DNA of 64,000 nt, from contig JAZUKN010000102.1 in the NCBI GenBank assembly GCA_045643285.1, positions 1-64,000 of the forward strand, read 5' to 3'. The DNA comes from UMGS1696 sp045643285. Its GTDB lineage: Bacteria; Bacillota; Clostridia; Oscillospirales; CAG-272. The position numbers were made by a program, and so were the translations under genes. How positions within the stretch are numbered: the first letter of the stretch is position 1; each line of letters begins with the position of its first letter. The notes beneath the pieces are model-generated. The model was not told where the DNA came from and did not search any database. It saw only the letters and a list, made by a program, of their open reading frames with translations. Shown here piece by piece: positions 60,157 to 64,000 of this stretch.

Positions 60157-60197
60157 AAAACAAGTCCTCGGTTGCATGAAAAACTGAGGGCTTGTTT
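60157..60197. terminator. Bidirectional terminator between convergent genes
   Basis: AAACAAGTCCTC with GGTT pairs with AACTGAGGGCTTGTTT; both strands have T-rich ends. It separates the TtcA-like gene from the minus-strand glycosidase. Confidence 0.75.
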
Positions 60198-60211
60198 GTT
60201 GTAATAATATT

Positions 60212-61738
60212 TTACCCTTGTATCACTTTTTCGCGCCCGTTCCACTTTACGACGACCGTGATCGGTTTGTCTGAGCGCACAGTGATTTTCGGCTCTTCTT
60301 CATCGGACGCACGCGCTTCACAAACGAGATCGACTGTCGCGTCTTTGCCGAACGGATACCGCTCGATCCCGTGCCGCTCCGTGCGGTTTACGTCCCAAAT
60401 AATCGTGTTTTCGGCAACATTCGCTCGGATGCCGAGAACGTGCTCGAAGAATATCGAGATCGGCGCAAGTCCCGTCCAGCCGACGAACTCCGGACGCGCG
60501 GGAATACCCGGCTCAGCGCTGTCCGGCTTGTAGTTTTCCCATAACGTACCCGTTTTATTGTAAACTTCAACCACGTTGCGGAGGAATTTGTCCGCGATTT
60601 CGTATCTCAGTCGGTCGTCTCCCTGTTTTTCGAGTCCGCATAAAACCATGTACGTTGTCGGCGCCCATACTCCGCCGCGCCAGTAGTACCCGTCAGGCGC
60701 ATACATCGGATGATCGGCGGAGAGCGTAGGTACGGCGTTCTGTCGGCAGAATTCGTTCGGATTCTCAAGATGCGCGAGGAACTTTTTGAGCCGTTCTTTC
60801 GGCACAACGTCCGCCACCAGCGCCCAGTACGCACCGATGTGCTTGACGTGGTTCAGTTCCCCGTTTCTCCACTGATCGAAGTAGAAGCCGTCGCCGTCGT
60901 CCCAAAGAATATCGTTCACAAGGGATGATAACCGTTCGCGCTCCTCGACGAGGTCGGAAACATCGTCACCGCCGCCGAGAATTTCGTTCATTCTGATTAA
61001 AATATCGCAGTTGAGAAGCTGTTCGAGACAGATGTCCACCCATACCATGTGACCGTGCGAGAACTGGCATTCGTATCCGAATGTGTCTTCGCTTTCGCAC
61101 TTGAAGCGTGGCACGTTGTCCATACCGCAGCCCCAGCCGGAAGAAAAATAGCTTCCGTCGCGCCATGTGCGGTTTTCTCTCATCCAGTTGTGGAAAGCAC
61201 GCAGGGCAGGATAAACACGCGCGAGCCTCTCGCCGTCGTGCATGTTGTCGTAATACTGCATTTCGCTCCACGCGAGGATGTTCGGTCCGGTCGACGACGG
61301 ATCGTACCGCGTGAAATGCTCAAGTCCCGTGTCTTCTTCTATCTCGCGCGAGATGAAACCGTCGCGGTGCTGATGCGAATAGAAATTGTCGAGCGTTTTC
61401 TGAAAAGGGAAGACTCCCTCGGCGTACTTTGTGAACATCGTTATGAACGAGCAGTCCCACATGAAAATACAGCCGTTGAACGCCGCGTCGATGAACGACG
61501 ACACAAATCCCGTTCCGTCTTTCGGCAGGCTGAGATTGCCGAACGCCGTCTTCCACGCATATTCGTAGCATTTTATGTAGTCGTCGTGACCGTCGAAGAT
61601 CGGCTTCGGCAGTTTTTTCCGTATATCTTCGTATTTCGGCGGCACGGTGGGCTTTTCTGTCGAGCCGATGAAAGTGTTTTCACTCACATATTTGTTCGGG
61701 ATGTAGGTCATCTCGTCGTTTTGTTTGAATCCGGGCAT
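60212..61738 (-). CDS. (alpha/alpha)6-barrel glycoside hydrolase, MGH1/GH63-like
   Basis: The 508-residue protein has FMWDCSFITMF, SGWGCGMDNVP, HVKHIGAYWALVAD and YYWRGGVWAPTTYMVL, the MGH1/GH63-type pattern of helical-barrel glycosidases acting on alpha-linked sugars. There is no signal peptide. It is only distantly similar to the enzyme at 4878. Its promoter faces that of the next gene across a shared palindrome. Substrate unknown; candidates are mannosyl- or glucosyl-glycerates and N-glycan-like oligosaccharides. Confidence 0.82.
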   Translation of the reverse strand: MPGFKQNDEMTYIPNKYVSENTFIGSTEKPTVPPKYEDIRKKLPKPIFDGHDDYIKCYEYAWKTAFGNLSLPKDGTGFVSSFIDAAFNGCIFMWDCSFITMFTKYAEGVFPFQKTLDNFYSHQHRDGFISREIEEDTGLEHFTRYDPSSTGPNILAWSEMQYYDNMHDGERLARVYPALRAFHNWMRENRTWRDGSYFSSGWGCGMDNVPRFKCESEDTFGYECQFSHGHMVWVDICLEQLLNCDILIRMNEILGGGDDVSDLVEERERLSSLVNDILWDDGDGFYFDQWRNGELNHVKHIGAYWALVADVVPKERLKKFLAHLENPNEFCRQNAVPTLSADHPMYAPDGYYWRGGVWAPTTYMVLCGLEKQGDDRLRYEIADKFLRNVVEVYNKTGTLWENYKPDSAEPGIPARPEFVGWTGLAPISIFFEHVLGIRANVAENTIIWDVNRTERHGIERYPFGKDATVDLVCEARASDEEEPKITVRSDKPITVVVKWNGREKVIQG

Positions 61739-61769
61739 GGTGATTACCTCAATTTATCTTTATGTCTGA

Positions 61770-61835
61770 ATAATACCATTTAATCCGAAAAAAGTCAAGT
61801 CGTAACTTGACAAAACAAACCCGTAGTTATATAAT
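61770..61835. promoter_or_regulatory. Divergent promoters joined by a 7-bp dyad operator
   Basis: Minus: TTGACT (61798-61793), 17 bp, TATTAT (61775-61770). Plus: TTGACA (61807-61812), 17 bp, TATAAT (61830-61835). GTCAAGT-CGTA-ACTTGAC (61794-61811) is a dyad covering most of both -35 hexamers, so a bound repressor would close both genes, or opposed polymerases would compete. Confidence 0.8.
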
Positions 61836-61875
61836 TATCTAAAGGATAATTATTCGGTTTTCTCGGGAGATTATT

Positions 61876-62646
61876 ATGAAGATTCAGAATAAAAAAAAGA
61901 AAAGCAGTGTATCCGGATTTATCGTCCGTCTGCTTGTGTATATTATCGGACTGCTTATAATCACTATAGGAATAAATATATCAAAGCTGTCATCCCTCGG
62001 CATCTCTCCGGTAAGCTCTATTCCTGCCGTGCTTGCGGGAATTATTCCGGATGTTTCACTCGGGAATATGGTCATTGTTGTGTACTGCGTTCTTGTACTC
62101 GCACAATTCATCGTACTGCGTAAAAAATTCAAATGGAAAAATATTCTCGGCGTGCCTGTTGCATTGATTTTCGGACTTATGGTTGATTTTACCGGAGTTG
62201 CGGCATATAACATCAAAATCGGAACGATTGATCTCGGTATTCCGTATACTTTCAACGGTCTTCTCATAAACTTTCCGAAGCCTTCGGGCATTGTGATGCA
62301 GTTCGTCTATCTTTTCGCCAGTATGATAATCATAGGTATCGGAGTGTTCATATACCTCAGGCCGAAGCTCGTTCCGATGCCGGCTGAAGGGCTTGCTGCC
62401 GCACTGTCCGAAGTGTCGTCAAAGCCGTTCGGCAACTGCAAAACGCTTGTCGATGTATCGCTTATCGTTATCGCACTTGTGCTTCAGGTGATCTTTCTCG
62501 GCGGATTCGGTTCTCTTTGGATCGGTAAGGGGATCGTCGGGATCGGAACCATCCTTGCCGCGGTTCTTGTCGGACAGATAGTGAAACTACTGTCAAAGCT
62601 CTGCGGAAAACAGTTTGATAAATTACTTGAAAGAATAGCCGCTTAA
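61876..62646 (+). CDS. YczE/YitT-like membrane protein
   Basis: The 256-residue protein has about six membrane helices, a basic N-terminus (KIQNKKKKSS) and the motif GINISKLSSLGISPVSSIP, typical of the YczE/YyaS/DUF6198 group, which is related to YitT. Function is not settled; some members affect peptide-synthetase activity or transport. The gene diverges from the glycosidase and shares its operator region, so it may move the glycosidase substrate or product (inference). No permease motif is seen. Confidence 0.8.
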   Translation: MKIQNKKKKSSVSGFIVRLLVYIIGLLIITIGINISKLSSLGISPVSSIPAVLAGIIPDVSLGNMVIVVYCVLVLAQFIVLRKKFKWKNILGVPVALIFGLMVDFTGVAAYNIKIGTIDLGIPYTFNGLLINFPKPSGIVMQFVYLFASMIIIGIGVFIYLRPKLVPMPAEGLAAALSEVSSKPFGNCKTLVDVSLIVIALVLQVIFLGGFGSLWIGKGIVGIGTILAAVLVGQIVKLLSKLCGKQFDKLLERIAA

Positions 62647-62713
62647 CAGCGGTTTTTCTTCTGAAATTTGAAATGATATTTCGGTATTTGTCTGAGTCTG
62701 CAACAAAACCCAC

Positions 62714-62742
62714 TTGACAAAGCATATTCAGCGGAGTACTAT
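62714..62742 (+). promoter_or_regulatory. Promoter for the monoacylglycerol-lipase-like gene
   Basis: TTGACA (62714-62719), a 17-bp spacer and TACTAT (62737-62742), 36 bases before the GTG start. Confidence 0.85.
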
Positions 62743-62777
62743 TTAAGTGTAAATATCACATAACGGAGGACAGAAAC

Positions 62778-63701
62778 GTGGAAAAAAACGAATTTTATTT
62801 TCTTTCATCGGACGGGCACACAAATCTCAGAGCTATCGAGTGGAAAGCGGAAGAGACAAAGGCTGTAGTCGAGCTTGTTCACGGAATCGCCGAGCATATC
62901 GAAAGATATGACGAATTTGCATCATTCCTCGCCGAAAAAGGCATCACAGTCGTCGGATTCGATCTTCTCGGTCACGGCAAAAGCGCGGCAAAAGAAGAAG
63001 ACCTCGGTTTTTTCGCAGAGGACGACGGCTGGTTCAAAAACGTCGAAGACGTTAACTCGCTTCGCCGCCTGACCGCCGAAAAATACCCCGATAAGCCGTA
63101 CTTTATCCTCGGACACAGTATGGGCTCGTTTCTTGTCAGAACGTATATCACAAAATACGCTGAAGGACTCGCAGGCGCGATCATAAGTGGTACGGGAGCA
63201 AATCCCGAGCCCGTGCTTTTCCTCGGCAGAGCAGTTGCAAAAGCCGTTATGAAGAAAGGCGGCATTCGCGCGAGAAGCGAAATGATACGCAAAATGTGCT
63301 TCGGCTCGTACAATAAAGAAATCGAAAACCCGAAGAACGAGAACGAATGGCTTTCGCGCGACCTTTCGGTATCCGAAAAATACTGCGCAGATCCTCTTTG
63401 CGGATTTTTGCCGTGCGCCGAAGTCTATTATGAAATGTTCCGCGGGATCTCGTATATCCAGAAGAAAGAGAACATCGCTAAAGTCCCGAAAAATCTGCCG
63501 ATGTTCTTCTTCTCGGGATCAATGGATCCTGTCGGCGGATACTCAGACGGCGTAATCAGGGCGTATAACAGCTACAATAATGCCGGCTTGACCGACACAA
63601 AGATCAAGCTGTACGCCGGTGGACGGCACGAAATGCTCAACGAAACGAACAAAAACGAGGTATACGCGGACGTTCTTGAATGGATAGAGTCAAAAATCTG
63701 A
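62778..63701 (+). CDS. Alpha/beta hydrolase, monoacylglycerol lipase/lysophospholipase-like
   Basis: The 307-residue protein has LVHGIAEHIERYDEFA, FDLLGHGKSAA, the nucleophile elbow GHSMGSF and a C-terminal acid/His pair in GSMDPVGGY and YAGGRHEML. This is the Hydrolase_4 pattern of monoacylglycerol lipases and PldB-like lysophospholipases, acting in the cytosol. The start is GTG at 62778 after GGAGGA. It has its own promoter. Substrate is inferred from family only. Confidence 0.9.
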   Translation: MEKNEFYFLSSDGHTNLRAIEWKAEETKAVVELVHGIAEHIERYDEFASFLAEKGITVVGFDLLGHGKSAAKEEDLGFFAEDDGWFKNVEDVNSLRRLTAEKYPDKPYFILGHSMGSFLVRTYITKYAEGLAGAIISGTGANPEPVLFLGRAVAKAVMKKGGIRARSEMIRKMCFGSYNKEIENPKNENEWLSRDLSVSEKYCADPLCGFLPCAEVYYEMFRGISYIQKKENIAKVPKNLPMFFFSGSMDPVGGYSDGVIRAYNSYNNAGLTDTKIKLYAGGRHEMLNETNKNEVYADVLEWIESKI

Positions 63702-63731
63702 CGAAATCAGACATAAATTCATATAAAGGGA

Positions 63732-63760
63732 TTGAAAAATCACGATACTGATGATATAAT
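63732..63760 (+). promoter_or_regulatory. Promoter for the STAS-domain gene
   Basis: TTGAAA (63732-63737), a 17-bp spacer and TATAAT (63755-63760). Confidence 0.85.
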
Positions 63761-63823
63761 CATATCATAAAATGAATCGTTGTATCTTGATCGTTTAATT
63801 TGCAAACCGTAAGGAGAAACCAA

Positions 63824-64000
63824 ATGGAAATAATCAAAAACTCAGCAGACTGCTCCCTTGCTCTTGCGCTTATAGGCAGACTTGACACCACGACCGCACC
63901 CCAGCTTGAAGAAATTATAAAAAACGAGCTTGAGGGAGTCGGCGAGCTTTCTCTTGATTTTGAAAAGCTCGAATACATATCATCTGCCGGACTTCGCGTG
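63824..64000 (+). CDS. STAS-domain anti-sigma-factor antagonist (3' end outside the window)
   Basis: The visible 59 residues begin MEIIKNSADCSLALALIGRLDTT (read as the first beta strands) and reach YISSAGLRV, in which the serine pair matches the phosphorylated site of SpoIIAA/RsbV-type antagonists. Such proteins free a sigma factor by binding its anti-sigma kinase. AAGGAG precedes the ATG. The gene continues beyond 64000, so its partners are not visible; a kinase-type anti-sigma gene might follow. Confidence 0.85.
   Translation, partial: MEIIKNSADCSLALALIGRLDTTTAPQLEEIIKNELEGVGELSLDFEKLEYISSAGLRV

Overview
The window reads as chromosome of an endospore-forming Clostridia, probably an uncultured gut member of the Oscillospirales or a nearby group (inference). 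The grounds are an overlapping spoIIGA-sigE pair, a spoVAC homologue, a dnaG-sigA operon, dimeric-type glyQS, a SecA with an SEC-C tail, abundant TTGACA-17-TATAAT promoters with AAGGAG ribosome sites, and several families of hairpin-rich intergenic repeats.

Region 1 (1-14,140) is accessory. It holds a membrane-anchored Ig-like/transglutaminase protein with a lipoprotein, an AraC regulator, two beta-propeller glycosidase-like proteins, an (alpha/alpha)6-barrel glycosidase, a GH36 alpha-galactosidase, two alkaline-phosphatase-superfamily hydrolases whose catalytic position is Ser/Thr instead of the sulfatase Cys, a MerR/TipA-like regulator with a textbook 19-bp-spacer promoter, and a Sir2 deacylase. 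Its codon choice looks different from what follows: fewer AGA and ATA codons, more CTG and CGG.

Region 2 (14,140-19,160) begins with an array of small hairpins and an AT-rich alpha/beta hydrolase carrying two EF-hands. A three-gene minus-strand cluster follows: N-acetylhexosamine 1-kinase-like, sugar-1-phosphate nucleotidylyltransferase and a cytoplasmic neutral-ceramidase-like hydrolase.

Region 3 (19,375-60,040) is mostly core genes: recG; spoIIGA-sigE; rpmE, hflX, yigZ; dgt; dnaG with two tandem primary sigma factors; an orphan solute-binding lipoprotein; cls, trmL and secA with two unknown membrane proteins; spoVAC; murI, ispD, ispF, rpe, a divergent prs, argS and yebC; rplM-rpsI; an LCP-like protein, glyQS, an aldose-epimerase-like gene and rsmA; rimM-trmD; an amidase and a TtcA-like protein. 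The rpsI copy has an in-frame TAA at codon 10. A minus-strand structured RNA is predicted between ispF and rpe.

Region 4 (60,212-64,000) is accessory again: a second (alpha/alpha)6-barrel glycosidase divergent from a YczE-like membrane protein over a palindrome joining both -35 boxes, then a monoacylglycerol-lipase-like hydrolase and a truncated STAS protein.

No tRNA, rRNA, CRISPR array, transposase or phage gene was recognised. All calls come from reading the sequence; no database search was run.
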